DNA of 33,548 bases from JBBTCJ01 sp038043285 (GCA_038043285.1 JBBTCJ010000147.1:1-33548); one strand, 5' to 3'. Numbered from the stretch's first letter, positions 8,149-16,980 are shown. The notes: generated from the sequence alone by a model not told the origin. Numbers and translations: made by a program.

Positions 8149-8937
8149 TCACGCTTTCGTCGCCAGCATCAGAAGGTCTGTCGGCAGGTCCGGCACAAAG
8201 GGCTTCCGATCATAACCGCTCCACGCGGCCTCGACCCGAAGACCGGCGGACGTCAACTGCTCCGTCAGTTCCGCGTGATCGACCGGATAAAGCCAGCCGC
8301 GGTGCGACCTCTGCTTCCAGCTGCCCGCTTCGCGCCACAGCGTGATGTTGGCCACTTCCGCGAGGTCATCAACGAAATGGAACTGTCGAACCGACAGGTA
8401 CTCGATTCCGTCGACCGTCGATACCCGGGGACCGCGAATGCAGGGGGCTTCGTTCCGCATGGGCGGGAAGTTGAGCACCTGGAGGAACAGGCGCCCGCCC
8501 GCGCGCAGGCACTTGGCAAACTGGAAGATCGCCTCGATGACGTGCGCGCGCGAACCCGCCGCGGGCAACGAGTTGCCCAGGCAGTAGAGCGCATCGAATC
8601 CGACACCCGCTCGATCGGAGAGTTCGCCAAAGGACGCCTCCACCAACCGGACCGACTCCGGGAGGCTTCGCGTCCGGGCGGCGTCAAGCATCGCGGTGCT
8701 GACGTCCGCGGCGACGACGCGGTATCCCCGCTGCGCCAACGCCTCCGCATGACGCCCGGTCCCGCACCCCGCGTCCAGCAGACCTCCCCGACCCGGTGGG
8801 CCGAAGAGATCGATCAGGACCGGAAGCTCGCGCTCAATCCGCGCCGACCAGTTGATCGTGCGGTCGTACCACGCCGCGTCACGGAACATCCCGCGCGAGG
8901 TCTGCAAATCGTCGCAAGGCGGCGACATGTCGCTCAC
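8149..8937 (-). CDS. Class I SAM-dependent methyltransferase
   Basis: The product is 262 residues with a Rossmann methyltransferase fold. The SAM-binding motif I is LLDAGCGTGRHA at about residues 50-61, the acidic end of beta 2 is VVAADVST, and motif IV-like FDALYCLGNSLP follows. The N-terminal YDRTINWSARIERELP and the C-terminal half resemble small-molecule methyltransferases of the glycine/sarcosine type, but the substrate cannot be assigned. The end YDRKPFVPDLPTDLLMLATK is the usual final strand of the fold. The gene ends 61 bases before the CDF gene on the same strand and starts 59 bases after the phosphatase stop, so loose cotranscription is possible. Confidence 0.85.
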   Translation of the reverse strand: MSDMSPPCDDLQTSRGMFRDAAWYDRTINWSARIERELPVLIDLFGPPGRGGLLDAGCGTGRHAEALAQRGYRVVAADVSTAMLDAARTRSLPESVRLVEASFGELSDRAGVGFDALYCLGNSLPAAGSRAHVIEAIFQFAKCLRAGGRLFLQVLNFPPMRNEAPCIRGPRVSTVDGIEYLSVRQFHFVDDLAEVANITLWREAGSWKQRSHRGWLYPVDHAELTEQLTSAGLRVEAAWSGYDRKPFVPDLPTDLLMLATKA

Positions 8938-8996
8938 TTTGCGCTAGGGGTTGGGAAAACGCAATCACGGCCGCGGGATCGCCGCCCGAACGGAGT

Positions 8997-10187
8997 TCAA
9001 CCCCCGAGCACTTCAAATCCCACCAGCGTGATGTCGTCCCGTGGGTTCAACGAACCTGGATCGAGGTTGAGCCGCTCATCGATGGTGTTCATCAGTTGCC
9101 CGATCGGGGTTCCGGCCTCCTGCTCGATGAACCGTTGATAGGAGGTGGTGTCCAGTCCCGATCCGTCGTCCTTCTGAAACGCAAGCTCCACGCCGTCGGT
9201 GAAGAAGATCACCTTGTCGCCCGGGTCGAGCGTCATCTGGAGGGTGGGGAACTCCTCGCCCTTGAACAACCCCAGCAATCCGCCGGAAGTTTTCAGTTCC
9301 CCGATTCCTCCGCGCGAGATGAGCATCGGGTAGGGGTGCCCGCCGCGGGCATACTCCAGCGTCCGCGTCCGGTGATTGAACAGGCCATAACACGCGGTGA
9401 CGAATTGCGAGTTGGGCAACGCGTGGTCGGTCAACACGTCGTTGAGCGTCGAGATGATCTCCGACGGGCTGACGATCGTATACCCCGTGTCGGTGATCCG
9501 TTTGGGCAGAATCGCCCGTTTGATGTACATGGTCAGCAGGCTCGCCGCCAGACCATGTCCGACGGCGTCCGCCAGATATACGCCGGTGTGCTCTTCGTCG
9601 ATCCGAAAGACGTCGAACATGTCTCCCGACACCCAGGAAGCCGGACGATACACCGAGGCGAATTGCAGGTTGTGGATCGGGCGGCGAAGGTCCGGCAGGA
9701 AATCCCGTTGCAGCTTGCCCGCGAGCCGCAGCTCCTGGTCCACCTCCCGAAAATGATGGTTGAGCTGTTTGCCCAGCCGGGACATGTTGCGGACCTCCTG
9801 CTCCAGCCGCCGCATGGTCCCGTGATAGCGGTCGATCATCGCCAACCGTCCGCAAAGCTCGTCCGCGGAAACGTCGCGTCCCACGATGTCCACCAGGGAG
9901 CTGGGCGAGGGGCGCGGGGTCAGCGCGGCGTCCGCGAGCACGATGGCCGCGATCCGCTGGGCATCGAGAAGGCGAAGGAAACTCGAAAATTCCGAGAACC
10001 CCGCGTCGCGGGTCTCCGAGGGATCAGGCTCCGTGGCCACGACCGCATCCACCTCGCCGCCGCGGGCGATGCGCATGGCCGACTTGAAATCGTCCGCCGA
10101 CGACAGGGTGCATCCCGTCCGGCGCAGCTTCTCCGCTGCGCCCTCGGGAAGACGCTGAGTCCGTCCTTTGACGACGAGAACCCGCAT
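8997..10187 (-). CDS. SpoIIE/RsbU-type PP2C phosphatase with degenerate receiver-like N-terminus
   Basis: From ATG 10187 the product is 396 residues. Residues 1-115 look like a response-regulator receiver fold (MRVLVVKG start, AAIVLADA strand), but I see no clear phospho-acceptor acidic set. A helical, probably coiled-coil linker (about 120-160) leads to the phosphatase domain. Its metal-binding residues are Asp189 and Asp192 (SGDMFD), Asp207 (DAVGHG) and Asp384/Asp385 (DDITL). Such proteins dephosphorylate anti-sigma-antagonist proteins in partner-switching control of sigma factors. No anti-sigma partner is encoded next to it. The frame continues upstream to 10394, but those 69 residues are arginine-rich and featureless, so the internal ATG is preferred. 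Confidence 0.86.
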   Translation of the reverse strand: MRVLVVKGRTQRLPEGAAEKLRRTGCTLSSADDFKSAMRIARGGEVDAVVATEPDPSETRDAGFSEFSSFLRLLDAQRIAAIVLADAALTPRPSPSSLVDIVGRDVSADELCGRLAMIDRYHGTMRRLEQEVRNMSRLGKQLNHHFREVDQELRLAGKLQRDFLPDLRRPIHNLQFASVYRPASWVSGDMFDVFRIDEEHTGVYLADAVGHGLAASLLTMYIKRAILPKRITDTGYTIVSPSEIISTLNDVLTDHALPNSQFVTACYGLFNHRTRTLEYARGGHPYPMLISRGGIGELKTSGGLLGLFKGEEFPTLQMTLDPGDKVIFFTDGVELAFQKDDGSGLDTTSYQRFIEQEAGTPIGQLMNTIDERLNLDPGSLNPRDDITLVGFEVLGG

Positions 10188-10424
10188 GGGAGGCTTTCGG
10201 TCGACGCCGCAAACCACAACGCGTGGCGGCAATCGTCGGTTATCGGAACCGGGCATTCGAGCCGTCAGATGGCTCGTTGCAATCCGTCCCTGGTCGGGCG
10301 GTCGTCTCTGAATGCGGATTCTCCGGGTCGCCACGACGCGATCGGCGCCGCGAGTGTCCGGGAGCCGCCCGGAACGAACTTCCGCGGGCGACATCGAGAG
10401 ACCGCCAGTGGGTGAGTCGGTCCG

Positions 10425-10931
10425 CTAGGGGGCGTGCTTTAGAAGTGTCGAGGGAATCTCGATCCGGTCGCCCGCCGTAACCCCCAGACGGTCCCATACT
10501 CCGGCATTGACCTCGATGGCGTACCGCGCCGGCGCATCGGAGGTGTATTGCCCGATTCGGTCATCGAGGGCCGCCATGGTGTACGTCTTTACGATCTTCC
10601 CCTGCGAATCCACATAGGCGATGTCCAGCGGAATGATCGTGTTTTTCATCCAGAAACTCAGCTCGCGCTCGTGGTCGAAGATGAAAATCATTCCCCGCTC
10701 CGTGCCGTCGGAGAGCGTGGTCATCCGCTCCGCGGTGACGAACATCAGACCCTGCGTTTGTTCCGCGGAATCGTCCGCGACCCACAATAGGAAGGGCTGG
10801 GCCTTGATCGTCAGTCGCGCTGTTCCCAGCGCATCGAGTTCATCGGGGGTCGGTGACGACGGCCCGCAACTCGCCGAGTGCAGGAGCAGCGCCGACGCCG
10901 CGCACAACACGGTCAGCCCCAACTCGTTCAT
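10425..10931 (-). CDS. DUF192 family exported protein
   Basis: The product is 168 residues from ATG 10931, preceded by GGTGGA 6 bases upstream. An in-frame TTG at 10952 is less likely. The N-terminus LTVLCAASALLLHSASC is a signal peptide. The cysteine could be a lipidation site, though the lipobox is poor (Ser at -3). The mature domain carries the DUF192 hallmarks QGLMFV near residue 60, RGMIFIFD, and FWMKNTIIPLDIAYVD, then YAIEVNAG and an end in GDRIEIP. The family has a small beta-rich fold and no firmly known function. It lies 35 bases downstream of manC on the same strand, which is probably genomic crowding rather than a shared pathway. Confidence 0.9.
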   Translation of the reverse strand: MNELGLTVLCAASALLLHSASCGPSSPTPDELDALGTARLTIKAQPFLLWVADDSAEQTQGLMFVTAERMTTLSDGTERGMIFIFDHERELSFWMKNTIIPLDIAYVDSQGKIVKTYTMAALDDRIGQYTSDAPARYAIEVNAGVWDRLGVTAGDRIEIPSTLLKHAP

Positions 10932-10966
10932 CGTCAATCCACCGCTTTCCAATGCGCCCGCCGTGC

Positions 10967-12037
10967 CTACAGATATTCCTCGCCGTACCGCTGCCGCACG
11001 TTGTCCACCAACTCCTTGATGCCCTGCGCGTCCCGCTTGGTGCAGATCAACGTCGCGTCCGGCGAATGGACGATCACCAGGTCATCGACGCCGATCGTGG
11101 CGATCAAGTGTTTTTCCCCGGAGACAACAATGTTTCCGCGCGACCCCAGGTGGATCACCTGTTCGCACGCCGATACGTTGCCGTCCGCGTCCGCCTGAAT
11201 CACCGCCTCGATCGCCGGCCACGACCCGACATCCACCCAGTGACATTCCAACTCCACCACGATCACCCGGTCCGCGTGCTCCATCACCGCGAAATCGATG
11301 CTGATGCGCATGAGCGTCGGGTACGTCGCCGCCAGCTTCGCCGTCTGATCCCGCGTGCCCCACGCCTCGGCGATCGAGGTGATGGCCGTGTGCGACTGCG
11401 GCATATTTTTTCGCAGCTGTTCGAGAATGGTGTCCGCCTTCCATACGAACATTCCGCTGTTCCAATAGTATTCCCCCGCCGCGACGTACTTCATCGCCGA
11501 CGACATGTTCGGTTTTTCGGTAAACTGCTCGACCTCGAAGACCCCGTTGTCCAGGCGTGTTCCGCGGCGTATGTATCCGTAATTCGTGTCCGCGCGGCTC
11601 GGCCGAACGCCCAGCGTGATCAGGGCGTCGGGATGACGCTCCGCCACGTCAAACGCCTTGTTGATGTCGGCGTGGAACTGTTCGGTCGGGGTGATGATAT
11701 GGTCCGCGGTGAAGATGCCGACCACCGCCTGCGAATCGCGCCCCTTGAGGATCGAGGTCGCCAGTCCGACGGCATTGGCCGTATCCCGCCCCATCGGCTC
11801 GCCGATTACGTTCAATGGGCCAAGCTCCGGGATTTCCCGCCGGATCAACGGAACGTGGGCGTCGTTGGCGATGACGTGAATCCGCTCGTCGGGGAACAGA
11901 CCGCGGATGCGCTCGTACGCCTGCCGCAGCAGGCTGCTCCCGTCGAACATCCGGAGCGTCTGCTTGGGGCGGCTGTGACGACTCAGCGGCCACAACCGCA
12001 CCCCCGCGCCGCCGGCCATGATCACCGCGTGCCGCAT
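10967..12037 (-). CDS. manC: Mannose-1-phosphate guanylyltransferase
   Basis: The 356-residue nucleotidyltransferase makes GDP-mannose from mannose-1-phosphate and GTP in the cytoplasm. The N-terminal signature AGGAGVRLWPLSR with RPKQ (residues 8-25) binds the nucleotide. Later family motifs are FTADHII, GYIRRG, VEQFTEKP, WNSGMFVWKAD and the late CHWVDVGSW. The length matches single-domain guanylyltransferases, with no fused phosphomannose isomerase cupin. GDP-mannose would feed glycan synthesis, possibly the glycosyltransferases elsewhere in the window. The uvrD stop is only 4 bases upstream of this start, so the helicase, manC and DUF192 genes probably share a transcript. Confidence 0.93.
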   Translation of the reverse strand: MRHAVIMAGGAGVRLWPLSRHSRPKQTLRMFDGSSLLRQAYERIRGLFPDERIHVIANDAHVPLIRREIPELGPLNVIGEPMGRDTANAVGLATSILKGRDSQAVVGIFTADHIITPTEQFHADINKAFDVAERHPDALITLGVRPSRADTNYGYIRRGTRLDNGVFEVEQFTEKPNMSSAMKYVAAGEYYWNSGMFVWKADTILEQLRKNMPQSHTAITSIAEAWGTRDQTAKLAATYPTLMRISIDFAVMEHADRVIVVELECHWVDVGSWPAIEAVIQADADGNVSACEQVIHLGSRGNIVVSGEKHLIATIGVDDLVIVHSPDATLICTKRDAQGIKELVDNVRQRYGEEYL

Positions 12038-12041
12038 GGCT

Positions 12042-14267
12042 TTAGTCCTCGTCCCGGAACGGCTCCTCCTCGAACTCGTCGTGCGGCACGCGCTGCAAGT
12101 CCGCGAACTCCAGAACCCAAGTCCGCTCCGAACCGTCGCGGAACTGCACGTCCACGTGCGTTCGTTTCGGCCCGCGGTCGATGGAAAGAATCCGCCCCAG
12201 TCCGTGCAGCGGATGACGCACCAGCGTCCCGACGCTCCACGCCCGGAAATCGTCCGGCCGTCGCCCCCGATCCGATCGAATACGATCCATCCCGCCGGGG
12301 TCCAACGCCGAAGGCGACGCCGCTTCCGCCGATTCTACCGCCCCACGGGGCAACTCGTCGAGGAAAGGACTGCGCACGGTTCGCCGCGTCATGCCCCGCA
12401 ACATCCGGTATCGCGCGTGCGACAGGGTGAGCCGCTTCTTCGCCCGCGTCATGCCGACGAAGCACAGCCGCCGCTCCTCCTCGTCAATCGGACCCCGAAA
12501 TCCGTATTCTTCCTCCGCGCCGCGGCGAAACGGCAGTAGCCCGTCCTCCAGAGCGATCACGTACACCGTCGCGAACTCAAGTCCCTTGGCCGCGTGAAGA
12601 GTCATCAGCGTCACCTTCCCGCCGGACTCATCGACCGAGTCCACGTCGCTGACCAGGGCCGCGTGCTCCAGCCAGTCCTGGAGCTTCGCCTCGGGGTGGG
12701 AATCGTGGAACACCGCCGCCGCGCTGACCAACTCGTCGAGGTTGTCGCGTTCAACGTCGCCCCCGCGTTCCTCGCCGCCGTACAGCGCCTGCAAACCGCT
12801 GTGACGCAGCACGTGCCGAATGGCATCCGGCGCGGACATGGACAATGCGGCCTGCAACTCCGCGAGCAGCGCGGCGAACACCCGGACGTTGCCTGCCGAT
12901 CGCCCCAACGCGGAGACCGCCTCGGCTGAACCGAGAACTTCGTGGATCGTCTTGTTCTGTTCGCGGGCGCCGTCCTTGAGGCGCTCGACGGTTGCGTCCC
13001 CGATCCCGCGCGGCGGCACGTTGATGATCCTCAGCAGCGACACCGAGTCCGCCGGGTTCACCAGGACGCGGAGATATGCCAGCGCGTCTTTGACTTCTTT
13101 GCGGTTGTAGAACTCCACCCCGCGGGCGATCTGGTAGGCGACGCCGTGCCGCATCATCGCCTCCTCGACGGCCCGACTGAGGGCGTTCACCCGGTAGAAC
13201 ACGGCGATCTCGTTCGGCGATCGCCCCGCCCGGATGTCCGAGGCAATCGCCCGGGCGACCCCGTCCGCCTCCTCCTCTCCCTTTTCGAACGTCTCCACCC
13301 GGATCGGCGAACCGGTTTCGTTCTCCGTCCACAACGACTTGCTCTTTCGCTCCACGTTGCCCGCGATCAGGGCATCGGCCGCCGCCAGAATCCGCTTGGT
13401 CGAGCGGTAGTTCTGCTCCAGCCGCACCACGACCGCGCCGGGATAGTCGCGCTCGAAGGAGAGGATGTTGCCGATGTCCGCCCCGCGCCACGCGTAAATC
13501 GACTGATCCGGGTCGCCCGTCGCGCAAAGATTCTTTCGCGCGCGCGTCAGCAGCCGGGCGATCGCGTACTGCGCCGCGTTCGTGTCCTGGTACTCGTCAA
13601 TCAGGACATAACGGTATTCGTCTTCGAGCTGGGCCCGGACGTCCTCGCGGCTCGACAACAACCGCGCCGTCCGCATCAACAGATCGTCAAAGTCCAGGGC
13701 GTTGGATTGCCCCAGGATCCTCTCATAAGCCTCGTAGACCCGCGCCGCCGATCGCGTCCGCCAGTCGGTCCCCGAATCGGCGAAATCCGCCGGCGACAGC
13801 AACTTGTTCTTGGCGAAACTGATGTCCTGATCCATCGACGCCGGCGTGAAGTTCTCCGCCGACAGCCCGCACTCGGCGATGGCCTGGCGAATCACCGCCA
13901 GCCGATCGGCCCGGTCGAAGATCGTGAAATTCGCCCCGATCCCGCACGGCCCCGCAAACCGACGCAGCAAGCGGGCGCAGAAGGCGTGGAACGTCCCCAC
14001 CGTCATCCCCGCCGCCACGCCCAGAGCGGCGATCCGCTCCTTCATCTCCTCGGCCGCCTTGTTCGTAAAAGTAATGGCTAGAATGTGTCGCGGGCCGGTT
14101 ACGGTCGCCGCCAAATGGGCCGCCCGCCGCGTCACCACGCGGGTCTTTCCGCTGCCCGGACCCGCGAGGATCAGCAGCGGGCCCTCCGTGTGCGTGACCG
14201 CTTGCCGTTGTGGCGCGGTCAGATCCGAGAGTAACGCCGCGACGGAATGTACGGCATGAACGCCCAT
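12042..14267 (-). CDS. uvrD: UvrD/PcrA-type 3'-5' DNA helicase
   Basis: The 741-residue SF1A helicase is full length for UvrD/PcrA. Motifs in order are Q-motif TAPQRQAV, Walker A GPGSGKT (36-42), TFTNKAAEEM, GTFHAFCARLL, the DE box DEYQDTN, QSIYAWRGAD, LEQNYRST, TLHAAKGLEF, VIALEDGLLP and FVGMTRAKKRL. The C-terminus (about residues 670-735, VGTLVRHPLHGLGRI onward) is the Tudor-like domain that contacts RNA polymerase in PcrA. It acts in nucleotide excision and mismatch repair and in removing stalled polymerase. ATG 14267 has AAGG 6-7 bases upstream. A UvrD gene is often SOS-regulated, but I see no copy of the GTTC-N7-GTTC repeat found before lexA. Confidence 0.95.
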   Translation of the reverse strand: MGVHAVHSVAALLSDLTAPQRQAVTHTEGPLLILAGPGSGKTRVVTRRAAHLAATVTGPRHILAITFTNKAAEEMKERIAALGVAAGMTVGTFHAFCARLLRRFAGPCGIGANFTIFDRADRLAVIRQAIAECGLSAENFTPASMDQDISFAKNKLLSPADFADSGTDWRTRSAARVYEAYERILGQSNALDFDDLLMRTARLLSSREDVRAQLEDEYRYVLIDEYQDTNAAQYAIARLLTRARKNLCATGDPDQSIYAWRGADIGNILSFERDYPGAVVVRLEQNYRSTKRILAAADALIAGNVERKSKSLWTENETGSPIRVETFEKGEEEADGVARAIASDIRAGRSPNEIAVFYRVNALSRAVEEAMMRHGVAYQIARGVEFYNRKEVKDALAYLRVLVNPADSVSLLRIINVPPRGIGDATVERLKDGAREQNKTIHEVLGSAEAVSALGRSAGNVRVFAALLAELQAALSMSAPDAIRHVLRHSGLQALYGGEERGGDVERDNLDELVSAAAVFHDSHPEAKLQDWLEHAALVSDVDSVDESGGKVTLMTLHAAKGLEFATVYVIALEDGLLPFRRGAEEEYGFRGPIDEEERRLCFVGMTRAKKRLTLSHARYRMLRGMTRRTVRSPFLDELPRGAVESAEAASPSALDPGGMDRIRSDRGRRPDDFRAWSVGTLVRHPLHGLGRILSIDRGPKRTHVDVQFRDGSERTWVLEFADLQRVPHDEFEEEPFRDED

Positions 14268-14274
14268 CGGACCT

Positions 14275-14304
14275 TCTATACCGGCTCAGCCGCGGAGGGT
14301 CCAA
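14275..14304 (-). promoter_or_regulatory. Possible promoter very close to the uvrD start
   Basis: On the minus strand TTGGAC (14299-14304) is followed after 18 bases by TATAGA (14275-14280). Only 7 bases separate this -10 from ATG 14267, so a transcript from here would be leaderless or nearly so. The -35 match is weak (3/6). Confidence 0.3.
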
Positions 14305-14505
14305 CCAGCGCGGCGGGCGATTCAGCCCATCGGCCGCAAGCTCCCATCCCAACCCTGAAACTGTGTCCGGCGCCTCACGTGCGAGAGTGGCCGTGAATTG
14401 CCCATCTCCTGGGCTGGCGACCGAACTGGGGTGCAGTCCGCGGACAGCTCAGGCCGATATGCGAGTGGCCTTGGATCCTCGAAAATGCAGATGGAGAACC
14501 GAACA

Positions 14506-14685
14506 ATGCGGCGTACACGAAAACCCTCGGCGGCGATCATCCTCGTCGGCGGAACTTTGGCGACCGGCGGTTGTCTGCCGAACAACTTCTGGTCCGACGT
14601 GTTCGGGGTCATCGTCGCCGACACAGTGACCACGGTGGTCGAGGGACAGATCTTTGACGTCCTCGCCGGGGACGAGCAACCCTAA
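14506..14685 (+). CDS. Small lipoprotein, unknown function
   Basis: The product is 59 residues from ATG 14506, with GGAG 9 bases upstream. It starts MRRTRK, then a short hydrophobic run (SAAIILVGGTLATGG) and Cys22 in a lipobox-like context (TGGC), so the mature peptide LPNNFWSDVFG... would be lipidated. The acidic C-terminus ends VLAGDEQP. No domain is recognised. The frame is open upstream to 14398, but those residues are featureless. The outer-membrane barrel gene follows in the same direction. A role in the envelope is inferred only from the signal. Confidence 0.6.
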   Translation: MRRTRKPSAAIILVGGTLATGGCLPNNFWSDVFGVIVADTVTTVVEGQIFDVLAGDEQP

Positions 14686-14710
14686 GAACGATGAAAAGCA
14701 CTGACCCAGA

Positions 14711-14732
14711 GCCGCGGGGCCTGACGCCCGCG
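14711..14732. repeat. Short palindromic repeat, copy 2
   Basis: GCCGCGGGGCCTGACGCCCG then CG. The stem CGCGGG (14713-14718) pairs with CCCGCG (14727-14732). It differs from the 1273-1294 palindrome mainly by a two-base insertion. It lies just before the chosen start of the outer-membrane protein gene, which argues that translation does not begin as far upstream as 14691. Confidence 0.4.
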
Positions 14733-14804
14733 AAATGCCGCGGCGGGCGGTGTTTTCGATTCCTCCAAGCCCCGGGGCGGCCCATGTGCGCGCGGAGTTC
14801 GCCG

Positions 14805-15833
14805 ATGCATCGTATTTGCCCGCCCTTGTCCTTCGGCGTGACGCTCTTGTGCATCCTTCCGCCGGCAAAATCGCTCGCCGCCGACCCCCGCGAGCGCACG
14901 CCGGGAGCCTCATCCCTGGGCGCGTCGGTCCAACCCGCGTCGCGACCAGGCAGACGGTTGTTGCAAGACGAGGACTCGGCCCCGCCCGCAAGCGCCGCCG
15001 AGGCGGAACCTTCCCCAACGTCCCCGTTTTCGTTCGCCGCTGATTATTACCTCTACAGCGACTACGTCTTTCGCGGCGTCAATCTGTCGGAATACGAAGG
15101 CGAAGGCCGCGAAAAACCGCATCATCAGCTAAGCGCTGCCGTCGACACCGACCTCTCGCTCCTGCTTCACGGCGACGAGGGGGCGCTCGGAACGCTGAGC
15201 CTGGGGACGTGTTTCTATTGGTTCGCCGCGCAACACGAGCTGGACCCGGAAAACGGCGGGCAAAACCTCCAGGAAATCGACTATGATCTCAGTTGGGCCT
15301 ATGAACTCGAGACCCTCTCCTCGACGCTGACCCTCGGATACGCCTTCTACACCATTCCCAACGGCAAGGCGTACAACACCGGTGAATGGTCCATCCGCGT
15401 CGATCATGTCGACGCCTGGATGTGGCACTGGCTTTGGCCCGACAACGAAGAGGGTGTCCTCAATCCTTTCGTGGCCTATTCCCATGACGTACAGGCCGCA
15501 GCCGGCGGAAGTTGGATCGACGCCGGCGTAAGCCATGACTTTGCGGTACTCGAAAACCTGACGCTGACACCGTCGATCACCGTCGGGGTCGATCACCGCT
15601 ACCTGGATCGAGTGCTCGGGACCGGACGTGCGGGCGCGACCCGCCTGGCGACGATCGAGTACGGCCTCAACCTCGCGTACGACTTGTCCGGGGCGTTAGA
15701 GCTTCCCGATGACGTCGGATCGTTCGTGCTGACGTGGTTCCTGTACTTCAGTGACGCCGTCGGCAACGCCGAGGACAACCGCACCATTCAGGATGAGTTC
15801 TACGGGGGAATGTCCGTCGGGTGGTCGTTCTAA
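14805..15833 (+). CDS. Outer-membrane beta-barrel protein, TorF/Gcw_chp-like
   Basis: From ATG 14805 (GGAG 9 bases upstream) the product is 342 residues. It has a signal peptide, MHRICPPLSFGVTLLCILPP...SLAA, then a low-complexity Pro/Ser/Ala linker of about 50 residues. A chain of amphipathic beta strands begins ADYYLYSDYVFRGVNLSE, the hallmark of the Gcw_chp/TIGR02001 family of predicted outer-membrane proteins. The protein ends in MSVGWSF with a terminal aromatic residue, the classical BAM recognition signal. It is probably a monomeric barrel of 12 or more strands with unknown cargo. The frame is open back to ATG 14691 and 14784, but the extra residues overlie a palindromic repeat and would bury the signal peptide. 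Confidence 0.82.
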   Translation: MHRICPPLSFGVTLLCILPPAKSLAADPRERTPGASSLGASVQPASRPGRRLLQDEDSAPPASAAEAEPSPTSPFSFAADYYLYSDYVFRGVNLSEYEGEGREKPHHQLSAAVDTDLSLLLHGDEGALGTLSLGTCFYWFAAQHELDPENGGQNLQEIDYDLSWAYELETLSSTLTLGYAFYTIPNGKAYNTGEWSIRVDHVDAWMWHWLWPDNEEGVLNPFVAYSHDVQAAAGGSWIDAGVSHDFAVLENLTLTPSITVGVDHRYLDRVLGTGRAGATRLATIEYGLNLAYDLSGALELPDDVGSFVLTWFLYFSDAVGNAEDNRTIQDEFYGGMSVGWSF

Positions 15834-15866
15834 GCCCGCCTGCGCCAAATCCTCCGCCGCTTCTTA

Positions 15867-15945
15867 TCAGAGCCGCGACCGTAAGGGAGCGGAGTCGTTT
15901 GAAACCGCGCCGCGGCAACGAAGGAGCGGTCTTTTCGCTCCCCAA
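15867..15945 (+). repeat. Dispersed-repeat-like element with a terminator-like hairpin
   Basis: It begins TCAGAGCCGCGACCGTAAGG and continues GAGCGG, a phrase I recall as a common intergenic repeat in planctomycetes (it translates as SRDRKGA). Within it GGAGCG (15923-15928) pairs with CGCTCC (15936-15941) around a GTCTTTT loop. It lies 33 bases downstream of the barrel gene, so it may also end that transcript. Recall of the repeat is from memory, not from a search. Confidence 0.42.
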
Positions 15946-16078
15946 GACACGCCAGGCTCGATCAGAAGGTTCGCGTAGACGGTCGCGCCGCGTGGCTCGC
16001 AAACGCGGCGGAAGTCTTCGACTTGCAGCGGCGGTGCGACTCGTCACCGTGGCGGCAACGCGCAACGTACCCCGCGTG

Positions 16079-16279
16079 TCACTCTGCTGATTTGGGCCGA
16101 TAGTGCCGCGCGCCCTTGTGATCGCGCCGAGACTGCAACTCCGACTTCTTCTCGGACCCGTCATCCACCTTCCCGGTTAACGAGGACGCCTGGGTCTGCT
16201 TCTGCGGACTCTGGCACCCACCCATCGGGACGGTGAACACCACGGCAAGAACGCACCAAATCCATGTCCTGCGAAGCAT
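16079..16279 (-). CDS. Small lipoprotein, unknown function
   Basis: The product is 66 residues from ATG 16279, with GGAG 9 bases upstream. MLRRTWIWCVLAVVFTVPMGGC is a textbook lipoprotein signal with a GGC lipobox. The mature part (QSPQKQTQASSLTGK...) is hydrophilic, with many Lys, Arg, Glu and Gln, and ends RHYRPKSAE. No domain is recognised. The frame extends upstream to 16354, but those residues are not signal-like. It is convergent with the barrel gene and divergent from the protease gene. Confidence 0.65.
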   Translation of the reverse strand: MLRRTWIWCVLAVVFTVPMGGCQSPQKQTQASSLTGKVDDGSEKKSELQSRRDHKGARHYRPKSAE

Positions 16280-16386
16280 GTGGATTGCTCCAGAAGGCCG
16301 CGATAAGCGACCGCGGCATTGTGCAACTTTAGGCTGGTGCCGCGACCCAGTCAATGCGACAGGGGGATATCGTAATCCTATAGGGC

Positions 16387-16980
16387 ATGGAACGCCGCCT
16401 GCGGTGTACGATTATCGGCCTCCTGGCGACCGGCGGATGCCACGCTGCGACACTGTCGCCAACGCCGCGGGGCCTCGATTCACCAACCGCACCCTACGGC
16501 CTGGCCGGACAACGCACCGTCGCCGACCTGGTGGAGCGATTCGGCGGCGTGGTCGTCGACCACGACGCTCAACGGCGGGCCGCGATGACCGTCCATCTCC
16601 TTCGCACCGCCAATGAGTCCCTGGGCCGGGCTCCTCGGGGAGAGTTCGTCCTTCTCGGATCCACTCGGATGGAAGCGTTCTCCCTTCCGGATGGTCGCAT
16701 CTTCATGACCGTCGGGCTGTATCGTCGGCTGGAACACGAAAGCCTCCTGGCAGCGGTCATGGCCCACGAACTCGCCCACGTCGCTCGCGGTGACGGCCTT
16801 CGCCCCGCGCCGCGGACGTCCGCGGCGCGCCTTTCGCGCGAACGCGACACCGACGCCCTCGCGGCATGTCTGCTCGAAGCCGCGGACCTGCCCGCCAGCG
16901 CGTTGATTGAGCTTCTTCGAATGATTGAATCCGAGCATCCCGAAGCCCAGTGCCCTTCGCGCATCGCCGCCCTCCAATAG
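16387..16980 (+). CDS. M48-like zinc metalloprotease, lipoprotein
   Basis: The product is 197 residues. The N-terminus MERRLRCTIIGLLATGGC is a lipoprotein signal with Cys18 as the lipidation site. The zinc site is HELAH (127-131) with a probable third ligand Glu152 in RERDTDALA, matching the ExxxD arrangement of M48 peptidases. Upstream, FVLLGSTRMEAFSLPDGRIFMTVGL is the strand region that precedes the active helix in periplasmic M48/BepA-type proteins. It is short for the family and has no TPR region. It is probably a peptidase or chaperone acting on envelope proteins. The start is close to a TATAGGGC box at about 16379-16386 rather than a clear ribosome binding site. Confidence 0.8.
   Translation: MERRLRCTIIGLLATGGCHAATLSPTPRGLDSPTAPYGLAGQRTVADLVERFGGVVVDHDAQRRAAMTVHLLRTANESLGRAPRGEFVLLGSTRMEAFSLPDGRIFMTVGLYRRLEHESLLAAVMAHELAHVARGDGLRPAPRTSAARLSRERDTDALAACLLEAADLPASALIELLRMIESEHPEAQCPSRIAALQ

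Noticed and set aside
10188..10394. 69-residue N-terminal extension of the phosphatase
   Set aside because: Arginine-rich and without structure signals. The internal ATG at 10187 begins a natural beta strand (MRVLVV).
10853..12430. A 525-codon plus-strand frame opposite manC
   Set aside because: Antisense shadow with no recognisable domain. manC on the other strand has all its motifs.
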